A DNA stretch of 16,055 nt, from the NCBI GenBank assembly GCA_046153505.1, contig JBJXDT010000114.1, forward strand, positions 1-16,055, written 5' to 3'. The notes below the pieces were generated by a model. That model searched no databases, had not been told where the DNA came from, and was given only the letters and a program-made list of their open reading frames with translations. This DNA comes from JBJXDT01 sp046153505. Lineage in GTDB: Bacteria > Pseudomonadota > Gammaproteobacteria > Burkholderiales > Methylophilaceae. Below are positions 1 to 6,763 of the stretch, piece after piece. The position numbers and the translations under genes are program-made. The first letter of the stretch is position 1; the number at the start of each line of letters is the position of its first letter.

Positions 1-276
1 TTTTCTATCTATAAAGACAGAAATTTGTTGATCCAATTCATCCATTTTGCCCGTCACGCCTTGCAGTAAAGCCTTGAAATAGCCCTCGTCAGCTTTTAGG
101 TACTCAGGATCATCTTTCATATCCAAAAATACTTGCTTTAAATCCCCCGTGTTAATCATGCCCCGATAAACTGCCTTTAGCACCAACTCTCGCGATTTTC
201 GGCGATTTTGACTAGTTTTTGGCTTTTTATGTGATTTTACTTCTGGTTTTTTATCGGTCAACTTATTCTCAATCAT
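1..276 (-). CDS. nusB: Transcription antitermination protein NusB, N-terminal part (cut by window edge)
   Basis: Reading the minus strand from the ATG at 276 gives 92 codons with no stop before the window edge, so only the N-terminal part is present. After a Lys-rich leader of about 20 residues comes the Arg-rich motif RRKSRELVLKAVYR, typical of the first helix of NusB. NusB binds boxA RNA together with S10 (NusE) and promotes antitermination on rRNA operons. The remainder is helical, with the expected 'YFKALLQGV' segment. The start overlaps the ribH stop as ATGA (273-276), which implies translational coupling in the common ribH-nusB order. The family is usually about 140-170 residues, so about half is missing to the left. 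The long basic N-terminal extension is typical of betaproteobacterial forms as I recall them. Confidence 0.9.
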   Translation of the reverse strand, partial: MIENKLTDKKPEVKSHKKPKTSQNRRKSRELVLKAVYRGMINTGDLKQVFLDMKDDPEYLKADEGYFKALLQGVTGKMDELDQQISVFIDRK

Positions 277-722
277 ATTTCGCGAACCAAATTCGCCATT
301 TCAATGGCCACTTGTGCGGCTTCTGCACCTTTAATATGCATACGCGCCATGGCTTGGTCATCATCATTCGTTGTTAACACTGCATTCGCCACTGGTATTC
401 CAGTATTCAACTGGACTTCTGAAATGCCGCGTGCAGACTCATTCGAAACCACTTCAAAATGATAAGTTTCGCCACGAATAATTGCACCTAGTGCTATCAA
501 GGCATCAAATTTTTCACTTAATGCCATATGTTGCAAAATTAGTGGAGTCTCCAATGCACCAGGCACGGTAGCAATACGTATATCACAATCTTCAACGCCC
601 AATTTCAACAACTCTGCATGACAAGCTGCCAGCAAACCATCGCCGATATTGCTATTAAAGCGCGAAAGTACCACGCCAATTTTCTTACCTGCCCCATCTA
701 AATTAATTGCTATCTTGTTCAA
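273..722 (-). CDS. ribH: 6,7-dimethyl-8-ribityllumazine synthase
   Basis: This enzyme makes the penultimate riboflavin intermediate by condensing 5-amino-6-ribitylaminouracil with 3,4-dihydroxy-2-butanone 4-phosphate. The protein has 149 residues, the usual family length. Visible signatures are the substrate-binding strand 'GVVLSRFN' (16-23), 'VPGALETP' (53-60), 'GAIIRGETYHFE' (79-90) with the catalytic histidine at H88, and 'KGAEAA' near the end. The start is TTG at 722: an AGAGAG ribosome site lies at 729-734, six bases upstream, and no in-frame ATG fits the conserved N-terminus. The only nearby ATG (727) is out of frame and hits a stop after two codons. The stop overlaps the nusB start. 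No FMN riboswitch can fit in the roughly 77 bp upstream, so flavin control, if any, acts elsewhere. Confidence 0.95.
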   Translation of the reverse strand: MNKIAINLDGAGKKIGVVLSRFNSNIGDGLLAACHAELLKLGVEDCDIRIATVPGALETPLILQHMALSEKFDALIALGAIIRGETYHFEVVSNESARGISEVQLNTGIPVANAVLTTNDDDQAMARMHIKGAEAAQVAIEMANLVREI

Positions 723-799
723 ATCATTCTCTCTAAAGACTAAAAAGCCTATATTTTACGCCACTCTGGCTATGCATTTCATTAAACAGCAAGATTAAC

Positions 800-2464
800 T
801 TAACTAAACAGCGCCCAAGCTTTTAGCACAGTCATCCAAATGCCATAAGAAATCGGTATCAAGACGGCCAGCCAAGCCAATTTCACTAAAAGCGGATGTT
901 GATTGACGCCCGAGTTGGTAACTGTACTAACATTTTGTAGTGATTTTTCGTGACTAAGTTTACGTTCAGCTTCCAGTTCGGCATCTGTCATAAAATATTG
1001 ATCAGCAACTGGTTTAACTAGTAAGTTAGCAATAAAACCAAGCACCAGTAAACACGCCAAAGCTACAAAAATGGGTGCATAAATTTGGTTAAATGGCACC
1101 CCTGCTTCTTGGCGGGTGTCATGAAGATAATTTACAATTACCGGTCCCAATATGCCCGCAGTAGACCAAGCTGTAAGCAAGCGGCCATGTATGGCGCCCA
1201 CAAACTGTGTGCCAAACATATCCGCCAAATAGGCTGGAATTGTTGCAAAACCGCCGCCATACATGGAGGCAATAATGCAGAAACAAGCAACAAACATTGC
1301 AAGCGATTTTAAGCCAGCCATATAAGTTGCCGTTACATACAAAATTGCGCCTAAGGTGAAGAAAATAAAATAGGTACGTTTGCGTCCAAGTTTGTCGGAT
1401 GAGCTAGCCCAACCGATTCGACCGAAAATATTGAATAATGAAATGAGTCCAACAAAGCCAGCGCCGACGGCCGCAGCTTTGGTAGTGAGCGCCTCATCAG
1501 CTTTAATGTCGGCAAAACCGATATCTGGCTGGCCAATCAGCGCGCCGCCAAAGGTTTCTTGCAACATCGGTGCAGCCGCCCCAATAATGCCGATACCTGC
1601 GGAAACATTCATACATAACACCAACCACAGCAACCAAAATTGTGGTGTTTTGTGTGCATTTTTAAGGTGTACATTGCGTGATGCAATCATGCTGTTTTGC
1701 GCGGTTGCTGGCGGCGTCCAATTGGCGGGCTTCCAGCCTGTTGGCGGCACGCGATAACCAAAGGATCCACACAGCATAAACACAAAATAAATCGCAGCTA
1801 ACACTACAAAAGTCTGCCAAACGCCCACGTTGCCCGAGCTGGAAAAATGCTTCATGAGCATGGTTGAGAGCGGCGAGCCAATCATTGCGCCTCCGCCAAA
1901 GCCCATAATCGCCATGCCAGTTGCCATGCCGCGCCTATCAGGAAACCACTTAATCAACGTAGAGACTGGTGAAATATAGCCTAAGCCGAGCCCGATACCT
2001 CCAATGACGCCGCTGCCTAGCCACATCATCCAAAGTTGATGCGCAAACACACCATATGCCGAAATGAGCAAGCCACCGCACCAAAGCAATGTAGAAACAA
2101 ACCCTGCTTTGCGTGGCCCTTCGCGTTCTAGCCAGCCACCCCAAAGTGCCGCAGAGCAGCCAAGTAGTACAAAAAACAAGGTAAACATCCAACCTAAATC
2201 AAACTGCGTCCAGTTGCAATCAGTAGCGGTAAGCGCACGCACTGTACCAGAAAGTTTTTCTCCAAACGTAGTAGCACCTGCAGCGCAAGCTGCAAGCGGC
2301 TTACCATCTGTCCCCATGAGCGCATTGCCAAGCGGTTTCCAAAACACGCTAAAGCCGTAGGCCATACCAATAGACAAATGGACTGCCAGCGCCGCTGGTG
2401 GGACCAACCAACGATTAAAATTTGCACCTGCAATTGTATTTTCTTTGGCCAAAAATTTTACCAT
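800..2464 (-). CDS. OFA-family major facilitator transporter (oxalate/formate/monocarboxylate type) with fused C-terminal helix
   Basis: This is a polytopic inner-membrane protein of 554 residues, longer than the usual 400-450 of this group. It resembles the oxalate:formate antiporter (OFA) family of MFS carriers, which move small carboxylates. The second half contains the MFS loop motif 'GRIGWASSSDKLGRKR', and 'GGIGLGLGYISPVSTLIKWFPDRRGMATG' features are typical of OFA proteins. A periplasmic insert of about 50 residues after helix 1 carries two cysteines. The C-terminus has a soluble linker and then one more hydrophobic segment ('LAWLAVLIPISYGIWMTVL'), resembling the separately encoded 'MFS transporter small subunit' found beside some OFA genes. 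The ATG at 2464 is preceded by AGGAGG at 2469-2474. An upstream in-frame TTG at 2482 would place that Shine-Dalgarno site inside the gene and was not used. The substrate cannot be read from sequence. Confidence 0.85.
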   Translation of the reverse strand: MVKFLAKENTIAGANFNRWLVPPAALAVHLSIGMAYGFSVFWKPLGNALMGTDGKPLAACAAGATTFGEKLSGTVRALTATDCNWTQFDLGWMFTLFFVLLGCSAALWGGWLEREGPRKAGFVSTLLWCGGLLISAYGVFAHQLWMMWLGSGVIGGIGLGLGYISPVSTLIKWFPDRRGMATGMAIMGFGGGAMIGSPLSTMLMKHFSSSGNVGVWQTFVVLAAIYFVFMLCGSFGYRVPPTGWKPANWTPPATAQNSMIASRNVHLKNAHKTPQFWLLWLVLCMNVSAGIGIIGAAAPMLQETFGGALIGQPDIGFADIKADEALTTKAAAVGAGFVGLISLFNIFGRIGWASSSDKLGRKRTYFIFFTLGAILYVTATYMAGLKSLAMFVACFCIIASMYGGGFATIPAYLADMFGTQFVGAIHGRLLTAWSTAGILGPVIVNYLHDTRQEAGVPFNQIYAPIFVALACLLVLGFIANLLVKPVADQYFMTDAELEAERKLSHEKSLQNVSTVTNSGVNQHPLLVKLAWLAVLIPISYGIWMTVLKAWALFS

Positions 2465-2497
2465 ACTGCCTCCTGAGAACAATTCTTAATTATGGGT

Positions 2498-2526
2498 ATT
2501 ATATGAAGCTACATAGTCTTACAAAA
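2498..2526 (-). promoter_or_regulatory. Candidate sigma-70 promoter of the OFA transporter
   Basis: On the minus strand a perfect -10 hexamer TATAAT lies at 2503-2498. TTTTGT at 2526-2521 sits 17 bp upstream as a weak -35; TTGTAA at 15 bp is the alternative. Transcription would start near 2491, giving an untranslated leader of about 27 nt that ends in the AGGAGG ribosome site. The -35 overlaps one arm of the inverted repeat at 2522-2570. The -10 is clear and the -35 is uncertain. Confidence 0.5.
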
Positions 2527-2570
2527 TGGGTAAAATGGCAATTAGGTAATTGCGATTACATACCATTTTG
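2522..2570. promoter_or_regulatory. Nested inverted repeats, candidate operator between transporter and phoB
   Basis: Two perfect inverted repeats share this stretch. The inner one is GCAATTAGGTAATTGC (2538-2553), 7-bp arms around GG. The outer one is CAAAATGG (2522-2529) with CCATTTTG (2563-2570), and an extra AAAATGG copy lies at 2532-2538. The inner repeat is centred about 55 bp upstream of the predicted transporter start, and the outer proximal arm overlaps its -35. This geometry suits a dimeric regulator of the transporter. The centre is about 87 bp upstream of the predicted phoB start. The regulator is unknown and no T-run follows, so a terminator is unlikely. Confidence 0.45.
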
Positions 2571-2592
2571 CACTAAAAATTCATTGTCATAA

Positions 2593-2626
2593 TTGTCATT
2601 AATGTGTCATATTTAGACTGCACAAT
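2593..2626 (+). promoter_or_regulatory. Pho box and -10 of the phoB promoter
   Basis: TTGTCAT (2593-2599), a 4-bp AT spacer, and GTGTCAT (2604-2610) form two 7-bp units with the 11-bp period of a PhoB site (consensus close to CTGTCAT-AAAT-CTGTCAT). A third TTGTCAT at 2584-2590 lies 9 bp out of that register. Ten bases after the last unit comes CACAAT (2621-2626), a 4/6 match to the -10 box, which is the spacing seen in PhoB-activated promoters where the Pho box replaces the -35. Transcription would start near 2633, leaving about 25 nt before the phoB ATG. The arrangement implies that PhoB activates its own operon. Confidence 0.8.
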
Positions 2627-2657
2627 AGCTTCGCTAATGAATTGTTATGGATAAAAC

Positions 2658-3350
2658 ATGGCCGCAAGCATTTTAGTTGTAGAAGATGAACCAGCAATTC
2701 AAGAATTGTTGGCACTCAATATTACGCAAGCTGGGCACAGCCCACTGCGTGCAATTAGCGCAGAACACGCGCAGGAGTTGATGCGCTCCACAATTCCAGA
2801 TTTAATTTTGCTTGATTGGATGTTGCCTGGCATGAGCGGCATTGAGTTTGCGCGCAAGCTCAAATCTGATAGCGCAAGCAAGTCTATTCCGATCATTATG
2901 CTCACTGCTCGTGGTGACGAGTTCGACAAAGTGCGCGGTTTAGAAGTGGGCGCTGACGACTATGTCACTAAACCATTTAGCCCGCGCGAGCTCAACGCGC
3001 GCATTAAAGCCGTTTTGCGTCGACGCTCGCCGCAAATGACCGACGATCCGATTGAAATAGAAGGCTTGTTGCTCGACCCAACGACACACCGTGTTGCTGG
3101 TAATGGCGTAAATGTAGATTTAGGTCCAACTGAATTCAGATTACTGCACTATTTTATGAGCAACGCCGAGCGCGTTCATACGCGTAGCCAGTTGCTAGAT
3201 AAAGTGTGGGGTGACCGTGTGTTTGTAGAAGACCGTACTGTAGATGTTCACATTCGCCGCTTACGCAATGCGCTTTCTGTTTCTGGCCACGAAGATTTAA
3301 TTCAAACCGTGCGTGGATCTGGTTATAGACTTTCTGCGCAACAGGATTAA
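2658..3350 (+). CDS. phoB: Phosphate regulon response regulator PhoB
   Basis: This is an OmpR-class DNA-binding response regulator of 230 residues, the family's usual length. The receiver domain (about 4-120) shows the acidic pair E9/D10, the phospho-acceptor D53 in 'LLDWMLPGMSG', T83 and K105 in 'VTKPFSPREL'. The winged-helix domain (about 130-227) contains 'LGPTEFRLLHYF', 'VWGDRVFVEDRTVDVHIRRLR' and 'VRGSGYRL', matching PhoB closely. Phosphorylated PhoB binds Pho boxes to turn on phosphate-scavenging genes under starvation. The ATG at 2658 has only a weak GGA eight bases upstream. phoR follows after 41 bp with no terminator between them. A Pho box lies just upstream, which supports PhoB over other OmpR-class regulators. 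Confidence 0.95.
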   Translation: MAASILVVEDEPAIQELLALNITQAGHSPLRAISAEHAQELMRSTIPDLILLDWMLPGMSGIEFARKLKSDSASKSIPIIMLTARGDEFDKVRGLEVGADDYVTKPFSPRELNARIKAVLRRRSPQMTDDPIEIEGLLLDPTTHRVAGNGVNVDLGPTEFRLLHYFMSNAERVHTRSQLLDKVWGDRVFVEDRTVDVHIRRLRNALSVSGHEDLIQTVRGSGYRLSAQQD

Positions 3351-3391
3351 AAAACCCTATAATAAGCACGTATTTTTTTCTGTGAGTAAAC

Positions 3392-4726
3392 GTGCAAGAT
3401 ATCCGCTGGAAAGCCCTTTGGTTGGGTATAAGTTTAATTGCCCTATGCCAAATTATTTGGTTAGAGACAGGCCTTACTGAAGCGCTCATAACGCTTTCGG
3501 CGGGGCTGCTACTCTATATTGCTGGGCACATATATTGGCTCAACAAACTTCAAATTTGGCTTAAAAATTCAAATCCTGAGACCGTACCGAGTGGCTTTGG
3601 CGTTTGGGAAGACATATTTTCTAAACTGTTTCAAAATCAGCGCAAACATTTCCGGACCGAAACAGAACTCGTTACTTCACTCGAAGGCTTTAAACAAGCG
3701 ACAAACGCCCTGCCAGACGGTATTGTTGTTCTCAACCGTCGCAATGAAATTGAGTGGTGCAATCCGCCAGCTGAAGCGCAACTGGGGCTAGATTTAAGCC
3801 ACGACGCAAATCAGGTAATTCATAATTTTGTACGCTATGGCGAATTTATTAACTACTTGCAAGCAGAGCATTATGGTGAGCCCATTCAGCTCAAGTCAAT
3901 TCGAAATTCAGATATAACACTGCAGCTTCAGCTTATTCCCTTTGGTGTTGAACAAAAACTGTTGATTAGCCGCGATGTAAGTGCACAAGAAAAAACCGAC
4001 ATTATTCGCCGTGATTTTATTGCCAATGTCTCGCACGAGCTTCGCACACCGTTGACTGTAGTGGGCGGCTTTCTTGAGACCCTTACGGATACCAAAGGTG
4101 TTGTGTCAGATAGTTCTAGGCGCTATTTTGACATGATGATTGACCAGACTAATCGTATGCGTCTGATTATTGAGGACTTACTTACACTCTCTCGCATTGA
4201 AAGCAACAGTGAAGCCCCTGAAGATGTGGTGATTAAAATGACACCATTTTTAAATTTAATTAAAAATGATGCTATTGCCCTTAGCAACGGTAAACATAAA
4301 ATTCATATGCATGGCGAAAAAAATCTCAATCTCAAAGGAAGTCGCGAAGAGCTACTCAGCGCCTTTAGCAACTTGGTTAGCAATGCCATTCGCTATACAC
4401 CAGCAAAGGGCGATATTTATATTGACTGGCAAGCAGATGATGATGGCAAAGCGGTATTTAGCGTGATGGATACTGGCATCGGCATCGAGCAGCAGCATAT
4501 AGAAAGAATTACCGAACGCTTTTATCGTGTCGATCGTGGCCGTAGCCGTGACACTGGTGGCACGGGGCTGGGATTAGCGATTGTGAAACATATTTTAAGC
4601 CGCCACAAAGCCAAGTTAGAAGTTGAAAGTGAATTTGGTGTTGGCAGCACATTTAGCATTATTTTCCCTTTGGCTCGTACAATTCGAAAAACAAAAGCAG
4701 AAAAAATTATTGAACACAGCAAATGA
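3392..4726 (+). CDS. phoR: Phosphate regulon sensor histidine kinase PhoR
   Basis: This is the membrane partner of PhoB, with 444 residues and a GTG start at 3392 (weak GTGAG ribosome site about 7 bases upstream). Two hydrophobic segments near residues 7-25 and 31-50 have almost no periplasmic loop between them, as is usual for PhoR. A charged linker follows, then a PAS domain at about 95-205 ('ALPDGIVVLNRRNEIEWCNPPAE'). The H-box 'FIANVSHELRTPLTVVGGF' has the phospho-accepting histidine at H215. The ATPase domain has the N-box (N327/N331, 'NLVSNAIRYTP'), the G1 box with D360 ('MDTGIGI'), and the G2 box at 389-395 (GGTGLGL). All catalytic motifs are intact. The last codons overlap the next gene as ATGA (4723-4726). 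PhoR normally senses phosphate through PstSCAB/PhoU, none of which is in this window. Confidence 0.94.
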   Translation: MQDIRWKALWLGISLIALCQIIWLETGLTEALITLSAGLLLYIAGHIYWLNKLQIWLKNSNPETVPSGFGVWEDIFSKLFQNQRKHFRTETELVTSLEGFKQATNALPDGIVVLNRRNEIEWCNPPAEAQLGLDLSHDANQVIHNFVRYGEFINYLQAEHYGEPIQLKSIRNSDITLQLQLIPFGVEQKLLISRDVSAQEKTDIIRRDFIANVSHELRTPLTVVGGFLETLTDTKGVVSDSSRRYFDMMIDQTNRMRLIIEDLLTLSRIESNSEAPEDVVIKMTPFLNLIKNDAIALSNGKHKIHMHGEKNLNLKGSREELLSAFSNLVSNAIRYTPAKGDIYIDWQADDDGKAVFSVMDTGIGIEQQHIERITERFYRVDRGRSRDTGGTGLGLAIVKHILSRHKAKLEVESEFGVGSTFSIIFPLARTIRKTKAEKIIEHSK

Positions 4727-5439
4727 AGTCCGCCTGCCTGATCATGCTAACGAGCTTGCTGTGCGCCTGCGCTACCAATACCTCCGTTGAAAAAAAAACG
4801 GTACCCGAACGTGGCGACAGAAGCACGCTTAACCAAATTGCCAAAACCGATTTTGACCGAATGGCCGATGTAGAACTAGCAGAAAATACGCAAAGCCTTC
4901 GTAATTTGATGCTGAAGCTCTACAAGCGTAATCCGCATGAACTTGCCAAAAGCACCGCTGACGATGCCGAGAAAATGGTCGATTGGGTATTTGAAGGCGA
5001 GGCGCAGCACCATTGGCAATTTAAAGAAATAGGCAATAAACAAGGTACCGACGCGATTTTTTTAGCCTTTGATGCCGATTACCAAAATGACAGAGTATTG
5101 CCGTTTATCGTCGGCCTACAAACCATGCTGGCTAAAGCGCACAACGACAAGAAAGAGTTCTATTTAACTGATAGCATAGACGCGCAAAAGCTCTACAACG
5201 TCGCCCGCAATATCGAGATTGCCAATTGGAAGCTTGGCAATAGCCGCGATACGGACGGCAACCTCTACCTGCTCTCGAACGAGCCGGACACCAAAGAACG
5301 CAACCTTAGCTTTGAACGTGAAATCGGCAAAATCATTGGCCGCACCGATTTATACGCGATTGCACTGGCAGAAAAAACGCAACGCGGCATCTCGCGCGTA
5401 GTACAAAGCCTTGCCACAGCAGTTTTTTTGCCATTTTAA
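4723..5439 (+). CDS. Conserved lipoprotein of unknown function, translationally coupled to phoR
   Basis: I do not recognise a named family for this 238-residue protein. A short hydrophobic leader ends in a lipobox 'LLCA|C' with the modified cysteine at C16. The residue after it is Ala, not Asp, which suggests outer-membrane sorting by the usual enteric +2 rule. The mature part is mixed helical and polar, with 'SLRNLMLKLYKRNPHELAK' near residues 59-77 and 'WKLGNSRDTDGNLYLLSNE' near 167-185. It ends in a hydrophobic tail 'VVQSLATAVFLPF'. The ATG at 4723 overlaps the phoR stop by 4 bp, so expression should follow phoBR. The context suggests a role in the phosphate response or a phosphate-related envelope function, but nothing in the sequence proves it. 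The lipoprotein call is firm and the function unknown. Confidence 0.8.
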   Translation: MKSACLIMLTSLLCACATNTSVEKKTVPERGDRSTLNQIAKTDFDRMADVELAENTQSLRNLMLKLYKRNPHELAKSTADDAEKMVDWVFEGEAQHHWQFKEIGNKQGTDAIFLAFDADYQNDRVLPFIVGLQTMLAKAHNDKKEFYLTDSIDAQKLYNVARNIEIANWKLGNSRDTDGNLYLLSNEPDTKERNLSFEREIGKIIGRTDLYAIALAEKTQRGISRVVQSLATAVFLPF

Positions 5440-5516
5440 CGCCAAGCTGCTTGCTCAGCGCAATAAAAACAGATACGCTAGCCTAACTTATCCATCTGAT
5501 TATTAAGGAGTTAACT

Positions 5517-5975
5517 TTGAAAAAAGCAATATGCTTTGCCATGCTTGCCGCATTCTTTTGCCTTCATGCCCATGCAGATTGGGATTACGCATTAGAAGCA
5601 AAAGAAGCTGCCGAGAAAAAAGCCCAAGAACAAAAAGAAGCGCAAGAAAAGGCCAAAACTGATGCTATTCTTAAGAAAAATGACGACCAAGCCAAATCGG
5701 AAATGGCCGCACAAGATAAACAAACCGTTGCATCGATGCGCAAAGATTTAGGCAAAAAAGCCAACGGCAAATCTGACGCGGAAGTTAAAAAAATGTGGGA
5801 TGCTAAAGTTAAAAACGATACAAAAAATATTCAGCAACAAGAGGCTGCGACTCGCCCTATGAAAGATGCGCAGATGAAAAAAATGTATGGCAAAGATACC
5901 AAAGACTTAATGAACATGTCGGATGAAGAACTCGATGCCTTCTCTAAAGACGTCGAGAAAAAATACAATCATTAA
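5517..5975 (+). CDS. Small Lys-rich exported helical protein, function unknown
   Basis: This ORF of 152 residues starts with TTG at 5517. A strong AAGGAG at 5505-5510 sits six bases upstream and fixes the start. The N-terminus is a classic Sec signal peptide: MKKA, a hydrophobic core, and a likely cut after 'HAHA' before DWDY. The mature protein is very rich in Lys, Ala, Glu, Asp and Gln, with 'AKEAAEKKAQEQKEAQEKAK' near residues 27-46 suggesting a long charged helix or coiled coil. Two related segments, 'KKMWDAKVKND' and 'KKMYGKDTKDL', look like a diverged internal repeat. No catalytic motif is visible. It is probably periplasmic and perhaps binds or scaffolds something. It lies 77 bp after the phoR-linked lipoprotein with no clear terminator, so it could be read from the pho transcript or from its own promoter. 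Confidence 0.75.
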   Translation: MKKAICFAMLAAFFCLHAHADWDYALEAKEAAEKKAQEQKEAQEKAKTDAILKKNDDQAKSEMAAQDKQTVASMRKDLGKKANGKSDAEVKKMWDAKVKNDTKNIQQQEAATRPMKDAQMKKMYGKDTKDLMNMSDEELDAFSKDVEKKYNH

Positions 5976-6007
5976 ATTTTATTCTCAATATTTCATTAGC
6001 AAAAACG

Positions 6008-6046
6008 TTGCCCTCTAAGCCAATATCAATGAGGGCTGCAGGGCAA
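6008..6046 (+). other. Two mutually exclusive hairpins in the intergenic leader
   Basis: GCCCTC (6010-6015) can pair with GAGGGC (6031-6036). Alternatively, TTGCCCT (6008-6014) can pair perfectly with AGGGCAA (6040-6046). Both use the same left arm, so only one can form at a time. No T-run follows either hairpin, so neither looks like an intrinsic terminator. The role is unknown, and it may be the worn 3' end of the preceding transcript. Confidence 0.3.
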
Positions 6047-6106
6047 TGACCGACCTAATGAAAAGCGCGCATACGTGATAATAACGAATCTTTAGTGAAC
6101 CGCGAC

Positions 6107-6112
6107 TATAAT
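6107..6112 (+). promoter_or_regulatory. Perfect -10 box in front of the alpha/beta hydrolase
   Basis: TATAAT lies 30 bp before the hydrolase ATG, in a locally GC-rich stretch. No good -35 hexamer is found at 16-18 bp. Transcription would begin near 6119, giving a leader of about 24 nt that contains the TAGGAAG ribosome site. A promoter here would separate the hydrolase from the upstream pho-linked genes. Confidence 0.45.
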
Positions 6113-6142
6113 CTCGTCTCATCTTCAGCAATTTAGGAAGTC

Positions 6143-6763
6143 ATGCAAGCGTTATTCGTTCACGGCATGGGTCGTACCCCGCTTTCTGGCTGGCGGTTGC
6201 TTCGACGCCTCAAACAAAGAGGCATTTCTACTAAAACCTTTTCATATTTTGTTAGCTATGAGAAATTTGCAGGCATCAAAGTGCGCCTTGTCACCGAATT
6301 AACGATAATTGCGGCCGAAGGGGAGTACATCGTCATAGGTCATTCGCTAGGCGGCGTAATATTGAGAGGAGCTATCAACGAACTTCCCAAAGACGTTCGC
6401 AAGCCCAGTCATCTGTTTTTAGTCGGCTCCCCAGTCGCCGCATCACGGATGGCAAAACGATTCGGTAAAAACGCGCTGTTTCGCTTGGCGACTAGCGATT
6501 GTGGACAGCTACTCGGCTCTGATGACAGAATGAGTGCCATTCCTCCGACTGACATACCCAAAACGGCGATCATTGGTATTTTCAAACGGCGAATCAATCC
6601 AATGTTCTCTCCAGAGGAAAAGAATGACGGCATCGTATCCATCGATGAAGTAACGGCTGAATGGCTCAATGACCGAGCAGAAGTCGAGATGCTGCACAGC
6701 TTTCTGACCTCAAGCAAACGTGTAGCAGAAATCATCTTAGAGAAAATCAAATTTCTCAATTAA
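6143..6763 (+). CDS. Alpha/beta-fold serine hydrolase
   Basis: This is a compact hydrolase of 206 residues, probably a lipase or esterase-like enzyme of the PGAP1/triacylglycerol lipase superfamily. The oxyanion-hole strand is 'LFVHGMGRTPLSGW' (4-17). The nucleophile elbow is GHSLGG with S68. D162 in 'NDGIVS' and H185 in 'MLHSF' complete a plausible Ser-Asp-His triad in the right order. There is no signal peptide or transmembrane segment, so it should be cytoplasmic. The ATG at 6143 has TAGGAAG about five bases upstream. At about 200 residues it lacks a large lid domain. The substrate cannot be inferred. The gene stands alone, with a clear -10 box upstream and about 300 bp of non-coding sequence downstream. 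Confidence 0.85.
   Translation: MQALFVHGMGRTPLSGWRLLRRLKQRGISTKTFSYFVSYEKFAGIKVRLVTELTIIAAEGEYIVIGHSLGGVILRGAINELPKDVRKPSHLFLVGSPVAASRMAKRFGKNALFRLATSDCGQLLGSDDRMSAIPPTDIPKTAIIGIFKRRINPMFSPEEKNDGIVSIDEVTAEWLNDRAEVEMLHSFLTSSKRVAEIILEKIKFLN

Noticed and set aside
719..727. Two-codon mini-ORF (ATG ATT TGA) overlapping the ribH start, considered as an attenuator or as the true start after a frameshift.
   Set aside because: The AGAGAG site is only one base from that ATG but six bases from the in-frame TTG, which fits normal initiation at TTG.
723..799. FMN riboswitch before ribH.
   Set aside because: The space is about 77 bp and none of the conserved RFN stems can be recognised.
2465..2482. In-frame TTG extension of the OFA transporter (six more residues).
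   Set aside because: The perfect AGGAGG at 2469-2474 would lie inside the coding region, so the ATG at 2464 is the better start.
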